NCBI GenBank assembly: GCA_017306415.1
Contig: JAFKIL010000001.1
Coordinates: forward strand, 496,001-560,000
Origin: Microbacterium sp.
GTDB taxonomy: Bacteria > Actinomycetota > Actinomycetes > Actinomycetales > Microbacteriaceae
Reading direction: 5' to 3'
Length of the DNA: 64,000 nt
The position numbers and the translations under genes are program-made. Shown here piece after piece: positions 33,860 to 46,533 of this stretch. Each line of letters begins with the position of its first letter. Within the stretch, counting starts at the first letter, position 1. Under the pieces are notes generated by a model that was not told where the DNA came from, ran no database searches, and saw only the letters and a list, made by a program, of their open reading frames with translations.

Positions 33860-34456
33860 TCACGGGATCGCGAAGAGCTGGGTCGCATGGCGGTGCGGCG
33901 CGTCGCGCGCGATGTGCCGGTCCTCCTGCTCGGCCCATCGATCCCAGTGCGGTCGGTACGTGTCGCCGTCCCGCTCCAGCGCGCGACGCCGACGCGACGA
34001 CGCGGGCGCCTCGAGCCAGATGCGAACGTCAGCCAGCCCCGCGGTCTGTGGTGTCAGAATCCCCGAGCCTTCGACGATGAGCGGCAGAGACGGATCCACG
34101 GCGTGCGCTTCCGCGTACGCCGACGCGTCCCAGTCCCACCGCTGCCAGATCCCGATCAGCCCGCGGCCGTGCGGTACCAGGATCTGTTCCCGAGCGGCTT
34201 CGACCCCCGCCCGCAGCCCGTCCCATCCCGGGTAGATGGCGTCGAGTCCGACGAGCTGAACCCTTCCCCGCAGCGGCCAGCGAGCCACGATGTCGCGCGC
34301 GAGGCTCGATTTGCCGGCGCCGCTGCGCCCGTCCAGCAGGATGACCGGGTTGGACGTCGAGAGTTCGAGGACCGCGCGGGCGACCGCAACCGAAGCCTCA
34401 CGAAGGGCGGCCGCGACCGGGTCGAGCCCGCTACTTCTTGAGGGCTCGGATGACAC
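33860..34456 (-). CDS. P-loop nucleoside-kinase-like ATPase
   Basis: 198 residues. Walker A is LLDGRSGAGKSSLARDIV, similar to uridine kinases and (d)CMP-type kinases. A later LIVEGSGILTP and an Arg-rich lid (ASSRRRRALERDGDTYRPHW) follow, as in uridine-kinase relatives. The phosphate acceptor is unknown. The GTG start lies inside the 3' end of the GerW-like gene (26-bp overlap), unusual for this genome where overlaps are mostly 1-8 bp. Confidence 0.8.
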   Translation of the reverse strand: MSSEPSRSSGLDPVAAALREASVAVARAVLELSTSNPVILLDGRSGAGKSSLARDIVARWPLRGRVQLVGLDAIYPGWDGLRAGVEAAREQILVPHGRGLIGIWQRWDWDASAYAEAHAVDPSLPLIVEGSGILTPQTAGLADVRIWLEAPASSRRRRALERDGDTYRPHWDRWAEQEDRHIARDAPHRHATQLFAIP

Positions 34457-34751
34457 GACTCAGCGCGCGACCGCACACCCACGCGAAGGGGATCGCAACG
34501 GCGAGGAAGGACACCACGTTCGGCTCGAAGCGGAGATCGTCCCCTCGTCGGACGTAGGCACCCAGCGGGACGGCGTAGCCACCGCCACCACCGCCCCCGT
34601 TCCCGGACTCATCGGATCCGCCGCCGAACCCCGACCACGTGAGCGCCACCGGGATGATGCGGATGCCGTCGACATCCTGCTGTTCGCCGTATGCGCTGTG
34701 GACGCCGAACGATGCCGACTGCTTGCCGAGTTCGAGTGCGATGTTGGGCAT
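34431..34751 (-). CDS. GerW/YtfJ-like protein with membrane anchor
   Basis: 106 residues. SASFGVHSAYGEQQDVDGIR, the motif IIPVALTWSGFGGG followed by a Gly-rich run (50-58) and VPLGAYVRRGDDLRF match the GerW family. A C-terminal hydrophobic helix (VSFLAVAIPFAWVCGRAL) is an anchor. In Bacillus GerW supports spore lysozyme sensitivity; in a non-sporulating actinobacterium the role is open. I chose ATG 34751; upstream frame lies close to dinB and lacks a good start. Confidence 0.7.
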   Translation of the reverse strand: MPNIALELGKQSASFGVHSAYGEQQDVDGIRIIPVALTWSGFGGGSDESGNGGGGGGGYAVPLGAYVRRGDDLRFEPNVVSFLAVAIPFAWVCGRALSRVIRALKK

Positions 34752-34810
34752 GAGTCCACGGTACCCGGCCGCGATGCGGCTGCCTACGCCCTTGACGACA
34801 GCGGATCCGG

Positions 34811-36067
34811 TCATGGCCGCGGCGGGCGCGGGTTCGAGGGCATCGCGCCGACATCCCGCCGCGATCCGAGCAGCGTGGCCCTGGTCACGGCACCGGAGCC
34901 GAAACGCTCGGCGGCGCCGTCGAGAGCCCCCTCGATACGGCGCCATTCCTGGTCATCGTCCCAGAGGGGCATGCCGCCCCCGCCGGCGGGACGCAGCTTC
35001 TCTGCTCGCACCCCCACCAGCCTCACCGGGAGCGGACGGTCGAGTTGAGCGAAGAGCTCGATGGCGGCCGTCCCGAGACGCTGGCCGACCGCCGTCGGGT
35101 CCGACAGAGCCTGCGCACGCGTGATGGTGGTGAAGTCGGCGAAACGGACCTTGATCGAGACCGTCGAAGCCTCCCATCCGTTCTTGCGGAGCCGAGCGCC
35201 GACACGGTCGGCGAGGCGACGCAACTCCGTCCGCAGCGTGTCGTCGTCCGAGATGTCGACACGGAACGTCTCCTCGTGCCCGACGCTCTTCTCGACGCGA
35301 TCGGTCTCGATCTCGCGGACATCGATGCCGCGCGCGAGCTGCCATACCCGTTCGCCCATCGCCGGTCCCATGACCCGATCGAGCACCGCGCGCGGAGTGT
35401 CGAGGATGTCCCCGATCGTGCGGATGCCACGCGCCTCGAGCGCTTCCGCGGACTTCGGCCCCACACCCCACAGCGCTCTGACGCTGCGAGGGGCGAGGAA
35501 GGTGGCGGTGTCGGCCTCCGCGATGATCAGAAGTCCGTCGGGCTTGCTGATCGTGGAGGCCATCTTCGCGACGTGCTTCGTCGCGGCGACGCCGACGCTG
35601 CAGGTGAGTCCGGTCTCCTCGAGGATCCGTCGTCGCAGCGTTCGCGCAATGATGCCCGGACTCCCCCACAGCCGGCGCGCACCGCGGACGTCGAGGAACG
35701 CTTCATCGATGGAGAGCGGCTCCACCAGGGGCGTCACGTCATGGAAGATCCGCATCACCTGGGACGACAGCTCGAGGTACCGCGGAAAGTGCGGTGCGAC
35801 GACGATCGCGGCGGGGCACAGACGCAGAGCCTGCGCGACGGGCATCGCCGAGCGGACTCCGAAGCGCCGCGCCTCGTACGACGCGCTCGACACCACCCCA
35901 CGGCCCTCGACTCCCCCGACGATGATCGGCATCCCCCGCAACGAGGGATCGTCCAGGATCTCCACCGACGCGTAGAACGCGTCCATGTCGACATGAAGGA
36001 TGCCGGTGCCGCTGTCATCGGCGTCGTCGGGCGAGACGAGTCTGCCCGAACCGTCACCTCGCCCCAT
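34811..36067 (-). CDS. dinB: DNA polymerase IV (Y family)
   Basis: 418 residues. The palm motifs are ILHVDMDAFYASVEI and LSIDEAFLDV (catalytic carboxylates). The fingers show SYEARRFGVRSAMPVAQA, the thumb helix-hairpin-helix GVGPKSAEALEARGIRTIGD, and the little finger ends with basic residues. It does translesion synthesis. The first ~20 residues precede the usual start; an internal GTG may be used. The C-terminal Arg/Pro tail lacks an obvious beta-clamp motif. Confidence 0.93.
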   Translation of the reverse strand: MGRGDGSGRLVSPDDADDSGTGILHVDMDAFYASVEILDDPSLRGMPIIVGGVEGRGVVSSASYEARRFGVRSAMPVAQALRLCPAAIVVAPHFPRYLELSSQVMRIFHDVTPLVEPLSIDEAFLDVRGARRLWGSPGIIARTLRRRILEETGLTCSVGVAATKHVAKMASTISKPDGLLIIAEADTATFLAPRSVRALWGVGPKSAEALEARGIRTIGDILDTPRAVLDRVMGPAMGERVWQLARGIDVREIETDRVEKSVGHEETFRVDISDDDTLRTELRRLADRVGARLRKNGWEASTVSIKVRFADFTTITRAQALSDPTAVGQRLGTAAIELFAQLDRPLPVRLVGVRAEKLRPAGGGGMPLWDDDQEWRRIEGALDGAAERFGSGAVTRATLLGSRRDVGAMPSNPRPPRP

Positions 36068-36102
36068 GCATCCATTCTCTCCGAGGGTGGGGACACGGAC
36101 CG

Positions 36103-37602
36103 CTATTCGGCTGCGCGCTCCAGCACGAGCTCGCGGACGCGCGCGGCATCGGCCTGGCCGCGCATCGCCTTCATGACGGCTCCGATCACGGCGCCGGCCG
36201 CCTGGACCTTGCCCTCGCGGATCTTCTGGAGCACATCGGGCTGAGCCGCCAGTGCGTCGTCGATCGCGGCGATCAACGGTCCGTCATCGGAGACGACGGC
36301 CAGACCACGGGCATCGACGATCTCCTGCGGACTGCCTTCCCCTGCCACCATCCCTTCGAGGACCTGACGCGCGAGCTTGTCGGTGAGCGTGCCGCTGTCG
36401 ACGAGCAGCTGGAGGGCCGCCACGTCAGCCGGGGAGACCAGGTCGACCGCTTCGCGATTCTGTGCGTTCGCGATGCGCGTGAGCTCGCCGGTCCACCACT
36501 TCCGGGCGGCGGCAGGCGATGCGCCCGCAGCGACCGTCGCCTCGACTTCGGCGATCAACCCGCCGTTCGCGACGTCACGGAACTCGAGGTCGGTGAACCC
36601 CCACTCCTCCTTCAGCCGGCGGCGGCGCGCGGCCGGCGGCTCGGGCAGGGCGGCGCGCAGCTCGGCGATGAGGTCGGCACCCGGGACAACGGGCAGCAGG
36701 TCCGGCTCGGGGAAATAGCGGTAGTCGTCGGCGTCGGACTTCGGCCGGCCCGGTGACGTCGTGCCTGTGTCCTCGTGCCAGTGACGGGTCTCCTGCGTGA
36801 TCGTTCCACCCGCGGCGAGGATCGCCGCCTGGCGCTGGATCTCATAGCGGACCGCGCGCTGCACGGAGCGCATCGAATTGACGTTCTTTGTCTCCGTGCG
36901 CGTTCCGAGCTTCTCCTGGCCACGCGGCCGCAGCGACACGTTGGCGTCGCAGCGCAGGTTGCCGCGCTCCATCCTCGCATCCGAGATCCCCAGTGAGAGG
37001 ACGATGTCGCGGATGGTGCGGACATAGGCGGCGCCGAGCTCGGGAGCCCGGTGCTCGGCGCCGAAGATCGGCTTCGTCACGATCTCGACGAGCGGGACGC
37101 CGGCGCGGTTGTAGTCGACGAGCGAGTACTCCGCTCCCTGGATCCGACCGGTCGCGCCACCCACGTGCGTGAGCTTGCCGGCATCCTCTTCCATATGCGC
37201 GCGCTCGATCGGCACACGGATCACGGTGCCGTCCTCGAGCTCGACCTCGACCTCGCCCTCGAAGGCGATGGGCTCGTCGTACTGCGAGATCTGGTAGTTC
37301 TTCCCGAGGTCCGGATAGAAGTAGTTCTTGCGTGCGAAACGGCTGGAGGGCGCGATTGAGCACCCCAGCGCGAGCCCGAGACTGATCGAGTAGCGAACGG
37401 CCTCGCCGTTCACGACGGGGAGGGAACCCGGCAGTCCGAGGTCCACCGGCGCGAGATCCGTGTTGGGCTCCCGCCCGAACGAGTTCGGCGCCGCGGAGAA
37501 CATCTTCGTCGCGGTGTTGAGCTCGACGTGCACCTCGAAACCGAGCACCGGCTCGAAGAGCTCCAGTGCCTTGTCGAAGTCCATGATCGCGTCCTTGGCC
37601 AT
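36103..37602 (-). CDS. gatB: Aspartyl/glutamyl-tRNA amidotransferase subunit B
   Basis: 499 residues beginning [28 protein letters not shown]. It contains [31 protein letters not shown] (kinase-site residues), [21 protein letters not shown] and [11 protein letters not shown]. The C-terminal YqeY-like domain binds tRNA. GatB phosphorylates the Glu/Asp on tRNA, and GatA supplies ammonia. The ATG overlaps the gatA stop (TGATG). The longer open frame upstream lies antisense in gatA. Confidence 0.96.
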   Translation of the reverse strand: MAKDAIMDFDKALELFEPVLGFEVHVELNTATKMFSAAPNSFGREPNTDLAPVDLGLPGSLPVVNGEAVRYSISLGLALGCSIAPSSRFARKNYFYPDLGKNYQISQYDEPIAFEGEVEVELEDGTVIRVPIERAHMEEDAGKLTHVGGATGRIQGAEYSLVDYNRAGVPLVEIVTKPIFGAEHRAPELGAAYVRTIRDIVLSLGISDARMERGNLRCDANVSLRPRGQEKLGTRTETKNVNSMRSVQRAVRYEIQRQAAILAAGGTITQETRHWHEDTGTTSPGRPKSDADDYRYFPEPDLLPVVPGADLIAELRAALPEPPAARRRRLKEEWGFTDLEFRDVANGGLIAEVEATVAAGASPAAARKWWTGELTRIANAQNREAVDLVSPADVAALQLLVDSGTLTDKLARQVLEGMVAGEGSPQEIVDARGLAVVSDDGPLIAAIDDALAAQPDVLQKIREGKVQAAGAVIGAVMKAMRGQADAARVRELVLERAAE

Positions 37603-39113
37603 CAGCGTGCCCCTCCCAGAACCGGCGCGCGGTCGAGCAGCGGACCGCCCCAGCTGTCCACCAGCACCGATTCGACGGCGGCTCCCACGCGGTACAGACG
37701 TGCGTCCTCGCGCGCGGGCGCAAGGAACTGGATACCGACCGGGAGCCCGTCCTCCTCGGCCAGCCCGGCGGGGATCGAGATACCCGGGACGCCCGCGAGG
37801 TTCGCGGGGATCGTGGTCACGTCGTTGAGGTACATCTGCAGCGGGTCGTCGATCTTCTCGCCGAGCTTGAATGCGGTGGTCGGCGCCGACGGCGTCGCGA
37901 TCACGTCGACCCGCTCGAAGGCGGCGGCGAAGTCGCGCTGGATGAGTGTGCGGACCTTCTGCGCGGAGCCGTAGTAGGCGTCGTAGTAGCCCGCCGACAG
38001 CGCGTAGGTGCCGAGGATGATGCGGCGCTTGACCTCGTCGCCGAATCCCGCGTCGCGGGTCGCGGCCATGACGTCCTCCACCGTGCCCCCGGGGACGTTC
38101 ACACGCATGCCGAAGCGGACCGAGTCGAACTTGGCGAGGTTGCTCGACGCCTCGGCCGGCAGGATGAGGTAGTACGCGGCGACCCCGTACTCGAAGTGGG
38201 GCGCGCTGATCTCGACGATCTCGGCACCGCGTGCCTCCATCGCCGCGAGCGCTGCTCGGAACGCCGTCGACACTCCGGGCTGGAAACCGCTGTCGGGTAG
38301 TTCGCGGATGACACCGACGCGGAGACCGCGCAGGACATCCCCCCGCGCGCCTTCCCGTGCCGCATCCGCGAACGACGGCCACGCATCCGCGAGGGACGTG
38401 CTGTCGTTAGCGTCGTGCCCGCCGATGACGTCGTGCAGCAGTCCGGCATCGAGCACGGTTCTGCTGACCGGCCCGACTTGGTCGAGTGACGACGCCAGCG
38501 CGATCGCTCCGTAGCGACTCACACCGCCGTACGTGGGCTTCACGCCCACCGTGCCGGTGACGTGCGCCGGCTGACGGATCGAGCCGCCGGTGTCGGATCC
38601 GAGCGCCAGGGGTGCTTCGAAGGCGGCGACAGCGGACGCCGATCCACCCCCCGAGCCACCGGGGATCCGCTCGAGGTCCCAGGGGTTGTGCGTGGGGCCG
38701 TACGCCGAATGCTCGGTGGAGGAGCCCATGGCGAACTCGTCCATGTTCGTCTTCCCGAGCGGGACGAGGCCGGCGGCGCGCGCGCGGGACACGACCGTCG
38801 CGTCGAACGGGGACATGTACCCCTCGAGGATGCGCGAGCCGCTGGTGGACGGCATGTCGGTCGTGACCAGCACGTCCTTGATGGCGAGCGGAACGCCGGC
38901 GAGCGGGCCGAGCGCGTCGCCGGCGGAGCGGCGACGATCGATCCCGGCGGCCACCTCGAGCGCGTGGTCGCTGACGTGGAGGAAGGCGTGCACGTCGCCG
39001 TCGACGGCAGCGATGCGGTCCAGATGAGCCCGCGTCGCTTCGACGCTCGACACGGTGCCCGACGACAGCTCCGCCGCGAGGTCGGCCGCGCTCAGGCGCG
39101 TGAGGTCAGTCAC
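37602..39113 (-). CDS. gatA: Aspartyl/glutamyl-tRNA amidotransferase subunit A
   Basis: 503 residues of an amidase-signature protein. The Ser-cisSer-Lys triad lies in [12 protein letters not shown] (Lys), [21 protein letters not shown] and [12 protein letters not shown] (nucleophile Ser region). [22 protein letters not shown] is typical of GatA. It releases ammonia from glutamine. The GTG start overlaps the gatC stop. Confidence 0.96.
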   Translation of the reverse strand: MTDLTRLSAADLAAELSSGTVSSVEATRAHLDRIAAVDGDVHAFLHVSDHALEVAAGIDRRRSAGDALGPLAGVPLAIKDVLVTTDMPSTSGSRILEGYMSPFDATVVSRARAAGLVPLGKTNMDEFAMGSSTEHSAYGPTHNPWDLERIPGGSGGGSASAVAAFEAPLALGSDTGGSIRQPAHVTGTVGVKPTYGGVSRYGAIALASSLDQVGPVSRTVLDAGLLHDVIGGHDANDSTSLADAWPSFADAAREGARGDVLRGLRVGVIRELPDSGFQPGVSTAFRAALAAMEARGAEIVEISAPHFEYGVAAYYLILPAEASSNLAKFDSVRFGMRVNVPGGTVEDVMAATRDAGFGDEVKRRIILGTYALSAGYYDAYYGSAQKVRTLIQRDFAAAFERVDVIATPSAPTTAFKLGEKIDDPLQMYLNDVTTIPANLAGVPGISIPAGLAEEDGLPVGIQFLAPAREDARLYRVGAAVESVLVDSWGGPLLDRAPVLGGAR

Positions 39114-39409
39114 TGCTCCTCCCCCAGGATCGCCGTCACCCTGAACCGCCCGTCCGCCGCATCCGGCGCGTTCTGGAGCGCTTGCGCGAGCGTCAGGGTG
39201 GCGCCCACCTCGTCCGCGCGGTAGACGTTCTCCAGCGGGATCGGATGGCTCGTCGCGGGAACGTCCGGCGTGGCGACCTGAGACACCTTGGCGATGTTGT
39301 CGACGATGACGTCGAGCTGCCCGGTGAGGCGCTCGATCTCATCATCGCTCAACTGAATGCGGGAGAGCACACCGAGATGGCGCACGAGATCGGGGGTGAT
39401 TTCAGACAC
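39110..39409 (-). CDS. gatC: Aspartyl/glutamyl-tRNA amidotransferase subunit C
   Basis: 99 residues, [20 protein letters not shown] then [37 protein letters not shown], the GatC pattern that wraps GatA/GatB. First gene of gatCAB. It is divergent from fadD with 56 bp between the starts; a small palindrome (CGCCCGC/GCGGGCG) lies there. Confidence 0.94.
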   Translation of the reverse strand: MSEITPDLVRHLGVLSRIQLSDDEIERLTGQLDVIVDNIAKVSQVATPDVPATSHPIPLENVYRADEVGATLTLAQALQNAPDAADGRFRVTAILGEEQ

Positions 39410-39465
39410 TCCCCCAGTCTAGTTGGGCCTCTTCGCCCGCCTCACCGCGGGCGTAGTCTGGCGCG

Positions 39466-41178
39466 GTGACGACGTACGACCCGCCTCGCCCCTGGATCCG
39501 CAGCTACGCCCACGGCGTACCGGAGGATCTCCCGCCGGTCACCGGATCGTTGATCGACATCGTGGCCGCGTCGGCGCGCGACTACCCGGACGCGCCGGCG
39601 CTGCAGTTCTTCGGCCGGACGACCTCCTACCGTGACTTGCAAGAGCAGATCGACCGCGCCGCGGGCGGACTGCGCGCGCTGGGCGTGCAGGCCGGTGATC
39701 CCGTGGCCATCGTGCTGCCGAACTGTCCACAGCACATCGTCGCGTTCTACGCCGTGCTGCGCGTGGGCGCCGTCGTGGTGGAGCACAACCCGCTCTACAC
39801 GCCGCGTGAGCTTCGCAAGCAATTCGAGGATCACGGCGCCAAGACGGCGATCGTGTGGAGCAAGGCCGTCAAGACCGTCCAGGCATTCCCCGACGACCTC
39901 GCCGTTCCGCGGATCGTCTCCGTCGACGTCACGACCGCCATGCCGCTGGCCACCCGACTCGCCCTCCGCCTCCCGATCGCGAAGGCGCGCGAGTCGCGCC
40001 GCGCGCTCCACGAGCGCGTGCAGGACACGACGCCCTGGGAAGGGATCGTCGGGGCGGACCCGCTGCCCGACGGGGTCCCCCGCCCCCACACCGACGATCT
40101 CGCGATCATCCAATACACGAGCGGGACCACGGGCACGCCCAAGGGCGCCGCGCTGACGCATCGGAACCTCCTCTCGAACGCCGCGCAGGCGCGCGCGTGG
40201 GTTCCGTCGATCGTGCGCGGCGACGGGTGCGTCGTGTACGCGGTGCTGCCCATGTTCCACGCCTACGGGCTCACCCTGTGCCTCACCTTCGCGATGTCGA
40301 TGGGCGCTCGGCTGGTGCTGTTCCCCCGCTTCGACCCCGACATGGTGCTGACCGTGACGAAGAAGCACCCGGCCACGTTCCTCCCGCTCGTGCCGCCGAT
40401 CGCGGAACGCCTGCTCAGCGCCGCACGGGAGAAGGGCGTCTCTCTCGCCGGAACGGCCATCGCCATCTCCGGCGCGATGGCGCTGCCTCACGAGCTCGTC
40501 GTCCCCTTCGAAGCCGCGACGGGGGGCTATCTCGTCGAGGGCTACGGCCTGTCGGAATGCTCTCCCGTCCTGATGGCGAATCCTGTGGCCGAGAACCGCG
40601 TCCCGGGCACCGTCGGCCTTCCACTGCCGGGGACGGAATGCCGCGTGGTCGACCCCGAAGATCCGACGAAGGACGTCCCACCGGGAACGCGAGGCGAACT
40701 CGTCGTCCGTGGTCCGCAGGTGTTCCAGGGCTACTACGGCAAGCCTGAGGAGAGCGATGCCGTCTTCGTGGACGGGTGGTTCCGCACGGGCGACATCGTG
40801 ACGATCGACGACGCGGGCTTCGTGCGCATCGTCGACAGGATCAAGGAGCTCATCATCACCGGCGGGTTCAACGTGGCGCCGACCGAGGTGGAGGGCGCTC
40901 TGCGCCAGCACCCCGACATCGAGGACGTCGCCGTCGTCGGCATCCCCGATGAGCACTCCGGCGAGCAGGTCGTCGCCGCCGTCGTGCCGACCGCCGGTCG
41001 AGACGTCGACGTCGACGCTATCCGTGAGTATGCCCGCGGCATCCTGACCCCGTACAAGGTGCCGCGCCGCATCTTCGTGGTCGACGAACTGCCGAAGTCG
41101 CTCATCGGGAAGGTGCTGCGCCGTCAGGTGAGGGACCGCATCATCGCCCTCACGACGGGAGGAGCGCCAGCCGCGTGA
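39466..41178 (+). CDS. fadD: Long-chain fatty-acid-CoA ligase
   Basis: 570 residues of an ANL adenylating enzyme. AMP-binding motif YTSGTTGTPKGAALTHRNL; then VEGYGLSECSPV, the hinge GWFRTGDIVTIDDAGFVRIVDRIKELI and the C-terminal catalytic Lys in SLIGKVLRRQV. It activates fatty acids for beta-oxidation or lipid synthesis. It is transcribed away from gatCAB and convergent with a DUF4262 gene. Confidence 0.92.
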   Translation: MTTYDPPRPWIRSYAHGVPEDLPPVTGSLIDIVAASARDYPDAPALQFFGRTTSYRDLQEQIDRAAGGLRALGVQAGDPVAIVLPNCPQHIVAFYAVLRVGAVVVEHNPLYTPRELRKQFEDHGAKTAIVWSKAVKTVQAFPDDLAVPRIVSVDVTTAMPLATRLALRLPIAKARESRRALHERVQDTTPWEGIVGADPLPDGVPRPHTDDLAIIQYTSGTTGTPKGAALTHRNLLSNAAQARAWVPSIVRGDGCVVYAVLPMFHAYGLTLCLTFAMSMGARLVLFPRFDPDMVLTVTKKHPATFLPLVPPIAERLLSAAREKGVSLAGTAIAISGAMALPHELVVPFEAATGGYLVEGYGLSECSPVLMANPVAENRVPGTVGLPLPGTECRVVDPEDPTKDVPPGTRGELVVRGPQVFQGYYGKPEESDAVFVDGWFRTGDIVTIDDAGFVRIVDRIKELIITGGFNVAPTEVEGALRQHPDIEDVAVVGIPDEHSGEQVVAAVVPTAGRDVDVDAIREYARGILTPYKVPRRIFVVDELPKSLIGKVLRRQVRDRIIALTTGGAPAA

Positions 41179-41203
41179 GGACGGCGGGCGCGTCCCTCGT
41201 GCG

Positions 41204-41695
41204 CTATACCTCGAGGTCACCGGGCCTGGGCTGGATCCAGGTCGGTGTCGCGTAGCCCTCGTCCCAGGGGAAGCGTCGTTCCTTGTCGTCGTACGTGAGT
41301 TGCAGGAGTTCGACGGAGAACTCGGGTGGGCGCTGGTAGAACCGGTTCGCGGCGAATGCGATCTGCCCGGCGTTCGGGACAGGCTCGACGACGACGCGAT
41401 GGGCCCAGCCCTCAAACTGCAGCATCTGCCCGGGCACGAGGTCGGCTCCTCCCCGGACTCGACCCGCGACGTCATTCAGGACTGCGGCCGATGAACCGGG
41501 ATCGAGGCCGACGACGAGGAGCTCGGGATGACCGACGCCGAACAAGCCGACGGTGTAGGCGAAGGGCGTCAGCTCGCGCTGCGCGTCGCCACCGACGTAC
41601 TGGATGTAGACGCCATGGCGGCGAATCGTCTGAGCGGTGTGCTGATCCTCCTGATCGAGCCAGGCGTCGATCGCGGTGTCTGAAGTAGGTCCCAT
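41204..41695 (-). CDS. DUF4262 domain protein
   Basis: 163 residues. The sequence YIQYVGGDAQRELTPFAYTVGLFGVGHPELLVVGLDP and the later WAHRVVVEPVPN fit the DUF4262 family of small soluble proteins without assigned activity. The C-terminus is Trp/Pro-rich. It is monocistronic, 25 bp convergent to fadD. Confidence 0.8.
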   Translation of the reverse strand: MGPTSDTAIDAWLDQEDQHTAQTIRRHGVYIQYVGGDAQRELTPFAYTVGLFGVGHPELLVVGLDPGSSAAVLNDVAGRVRGGADLVPGQMLQFEGWAHRVVVEPVPNAGQIAFAANRFYQRPPEFSVELLQLTYDDKERRFPWDEGYATPTWIQPRPGDLEV

Positions 41696-41811
41696 GTCGA
41701 ATCCTTTCTGGAATGAAAGGAGCGTAGAACATATCTACGAATGCGCGAATCGACTATCCACAGGCTGCGCTCTGCCCGGCAACGGCGACGGTGGCGGCAA
41801 GAGCGCCAGGC

Positions 41812-44094
<2,283 letters not shown>

Positions 44095-44122
44095 CTAGGC
44101 AGGGCCTCCGACGTCCACGCGG

Positions 44123-45223
44123 TCAGGCGTCGATGGGGATCGCCGAGACCGTCCGGTCGATCGTGACCTGACCGAGCACGCGCGTCCCCGCGTACAGGAC
44201 CGCCGTCTGCCCGGGGGCGACACCGTCGAGCGGCGTCTCCGGCCTGACCACGAGCGATCCGTCTGCGTCGAGCCGGGCCACGGCCGGCACAGGGTCGGCG
44301 TGCGCCCGGATCTGCACGTCGCACGTCCACTCGACGGCATCGGGCGCGGCGCCGGCCCACGTGTAGCGGTCGCCGGAGATCTCTGCGATCGCGAGCGCCT
44401 CCTTCGGGCCGACCACGACGGTGTTGGTCACCGGCCGGACTTCGAGCACGAACCGGGGCCGTCCGTCCGGAGCGGGAACGCCGAGCGCGAGGCCTCGTCG
44501 CTGACCCACGGTGAATGCGTGCGCGCCGTCGTGCGATCCCACGACCGTGCCGGCGCGATCGACGATGTCGCCGGTCTCCGCACCGACGCGCTCCGCGAGC
44601 CATCCGCGCGTGTCGCCGTCCGGGATGAAGCAGATGTCGTGACTGTCCGGCTTCTGCGCCACGGTCAGCCCGCGCGCCTCCGCCTCGGCGCGGACCACCG
44701 CCTTGGACGGTGTCCTCCCGAGCGGGAAGTACGTGTGCGCGAGCTGAGCGGCGGTGAGCACGCCGAGCACATAGGACTGGTCCTTCGCGGCATCCGACGC
44801 CCGGTGGAGCTCCCGCCCGGCCGACGTGTCGAGCAGCGTCGCATAGTGGCCTGTGCAGACCGCGTCGAAGCCGAGCTCGATCGCGCGGTCGAGCAGGGCT
44901 GCGAACTTGATGCGCTCGTTGCATCGCATGCAGGGATTCGGCGTGCGGCCCGCCTGGTACTCCGCGACGAAGTCCTCGATCACGTCCTCACGGAATCGCT
45001 CGGAGAAGTCCCACACGTAGAAGGGGATGCCGAGGCGGTCGGCCGCACGTCGGGCGTCCATCGCGTCTTCGATCGTGCAGCAGCCCCGGCTGCCCGTCCG
45101 CAGCGTCCCGCCTGCGCGTGACAGGGCGAGATGCACGCCGACGACGTCGTGACCCTCGTCGACCGCCCGCGCCGCGGCCACGGCGGAGTCCACGCCGCCG
45201 CTCATCGCCGCCAGGATATGCAT
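44123..45223 (-). CDS. mnmA: tRNA-specific 2-thiouridylase
   Basis: 366 residues. PP-loop [18 protein letters not shown]; first catalytic Cys in [14 protein letters not shown]; second in [19 protein letters not shown] and [12 protein letters not shown] are further hallmarks. It thiolates U34 of Lys, Glu and Gln tRNAs. The cysteine desulfurase encoded directly upstream is the likely sulfur donor. Confidence 0.95.
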   Translation of the reverse strand: MHILAAMSGGVDSAVAAARAVDEGHDVVGVHLALSRAGGTLRTGSRGCCTIEDAMDARRAADRLGIPFYVWDFSERFREDVIEDFVAEYQAGRTPNPCMRCNERIKFAALLDRAIELGFDAVCTGHYATLLDTSAGRELHRASDAAKDQSYVLGVLTAAQLAHTYFPLGRTPSKAVVRAEAEARGLTVAQKPDSHDICFIPDGDTRGWLAERVGAETGDIVDRAGTVVGSHDGAHAFTVGQRRGLALGVPAPDGRPRFVLEVRPVTNTVVVGPKEALAIAEISGDRYTWAGAAPDAVEWTCDVQIRAHADPVPAVARLDADGSLVVRPETPLDGVAPGQTAVLYAGTRVLGQVTIDRTVSAIPIDA

Positions 45224-45257
45224 CCGAACAGTCTACGAGCGTCGATCGAAAGGGGAC

Positions 45258-46442
45258 TCAGGCGCGGGACGGGGACCGCGCCCCGGCCGCACGCGCTCGC
45301 TCGACGGCGCCGGGGAGCGCCTCGAGAACGGCCGCCACATCGGCATCGGTCGAGGTCCTCCCGAGCGTGAGGCGGAGCACCTGACGAGCCTCGTCCGCCG
45401 CCCTTCCGATCGCGAGGACGACGTGGGACGGCTCGGGCACACCCGCCTGGCACGCGGAGCCCGTCGAGACGGCGATCCCCTGCTGGTCGAGCAGGAAGAG
45501 CAGCGTCTCCCCGACAGCGCCGGGGAACAGCATGTGCACGTTACCGGGAAGGCGCCGATCCGGATCTCCGAGCAGGATCGCGCCGGGCACCGACCCGATC
45601 ACGCCGCCGATAAGCTGATCGCGCAGCACGGCGATCCGGCCCGCCTCCGCGTCCAGCTCCGCTACCGCGAGCTCAGCTGCCACGGCGAAGGCCACCGCTC
45701 CCGGGACGTCCTGCGTTCCCGCACGCAGTCCGCGCTGCTGGCCACCGCCGTGGATCAGGGGGACCGGATCGGCCGCCCGTGCCACGACGAGGGCGCCCAC
45801 CCCCACCGGTCCTCCGACTTTGTGCGCGGACAGGCTCATGGCCGCGAGGCCGGTCGTGCCTGCTGCACCATCGCGCCATTCGCGGAAGCTCACCGGCACG
45901 TGGCCGAAGGCGGCGACCGCATCCAGGTGCAGGGCGACCCCGCGGGATGCCGCCACCGCCGCGAGGGCCGGTGCGTCATTGACGGTGCCGACCTCGTTGT
46001 TGGCCACGAGGGCCGTCGCGAGAGCCGCCCCCTCGAGCACGGCCTCGAACCCGGCCACCGGAATCCTCCCGACGTCGTCCAGGGCGACGGGTCGCGGGTG
46101 CGCGCCCTCATGCGCGCGGAGCCACTCGACGGTGTCGAGGGTCGCGTGGTGCTCGCCATCCGGAAGGACGATGGCATCGGAACCGCTCGGCCTCGACCAC
46201 CACAGTCCCTTCAGCGCACCGCCGACGGCCTCGGTTCCGCCCGAGGTGAACACGACCTCCGGCGGGTCGCATCGAACGGCCGCCGCGAGCCGTTCGCGCG
46301 CGTCCTCCAGCAGCCTCCGGGCATCCTGGCCGGCGTGATGGATAGAGGACGCGTTGCCGACCACGGCGGCCGCCTCGACCCACGCCTCTCGTGCCTCGGG
46401 GCGGAGAGGCTCCCCCGCGGCGTGATCGAGGTAGACGGACAC
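45258..46442 (-). CDS. Cysteine desulfurase (NifS/IscS family)
   Basis: 394 residues from the GTG at 46442 (VSVYLDHAAGEPLRPEA). The PLP lysine lies in MSLSAHKVGGPVGVGAL and the catalytic Cys in VSTGSACQAGVPEPSH. It removes sulfur from cysteine to feed MnmA and iron-sulfur assembly. The GGAGGG run directly touches the chosen GTG; an ATG at 46469 would add nine residues but has no site. It is divergent from glgX with 91 bp between starts. In the usual actinobacterial order it is followed by mnmA and ligA. Confidence 0.93.
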   Translation of the reverse strand: MSVYLDHAAGEPLRPEAREAWVEAAAVVGNASSIHHAGQDARRLLEDARERLAAAVRCDPPEVVFTSGGTEAVGGALKGLWWSRPSGSDAIVLPDGEHHATLDTVEWLRAHEGAHPRPVALDDVGRIPVAGFEAVLEGAALATALVANNEVGTVNDAPALAAVAASRGVALHLDAVAAFGHVPVSFREWRDGAAGTTGLAAMSLSAHKVGGPVGVGALVVARAADPVPLIHGGGQQRGLRAGTQDVPGAVAFAVAAELAVAELDAEAGRIAVLRDQLIGGVIGSVPGAILLGDPDRRLPGNVHMLFPGAVGETLLFLLDQQGIAVSTGSACQAGVPEPSHVVLAIGRAADEARQVLRLTLGRTSTDADVAAVLEALPGAVERARAAGARSPSRA

Positions 46443-46533
46443 CCCTCCACTCTCCCACGCGGGATGCATCGTGGGACGCGGTGCCGGCGACGGTGGCACG
46501 GGAGCCCCGCCACGCGCCGTTAGGGTAGTCGCC

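Noticed and set aside
39435-39454. CGCCCGC/GCGGGCG palindrome between gatC and fadD
   Set aside because: Short and pure G/C, expected by chance at this composition; not enough to call an operator.
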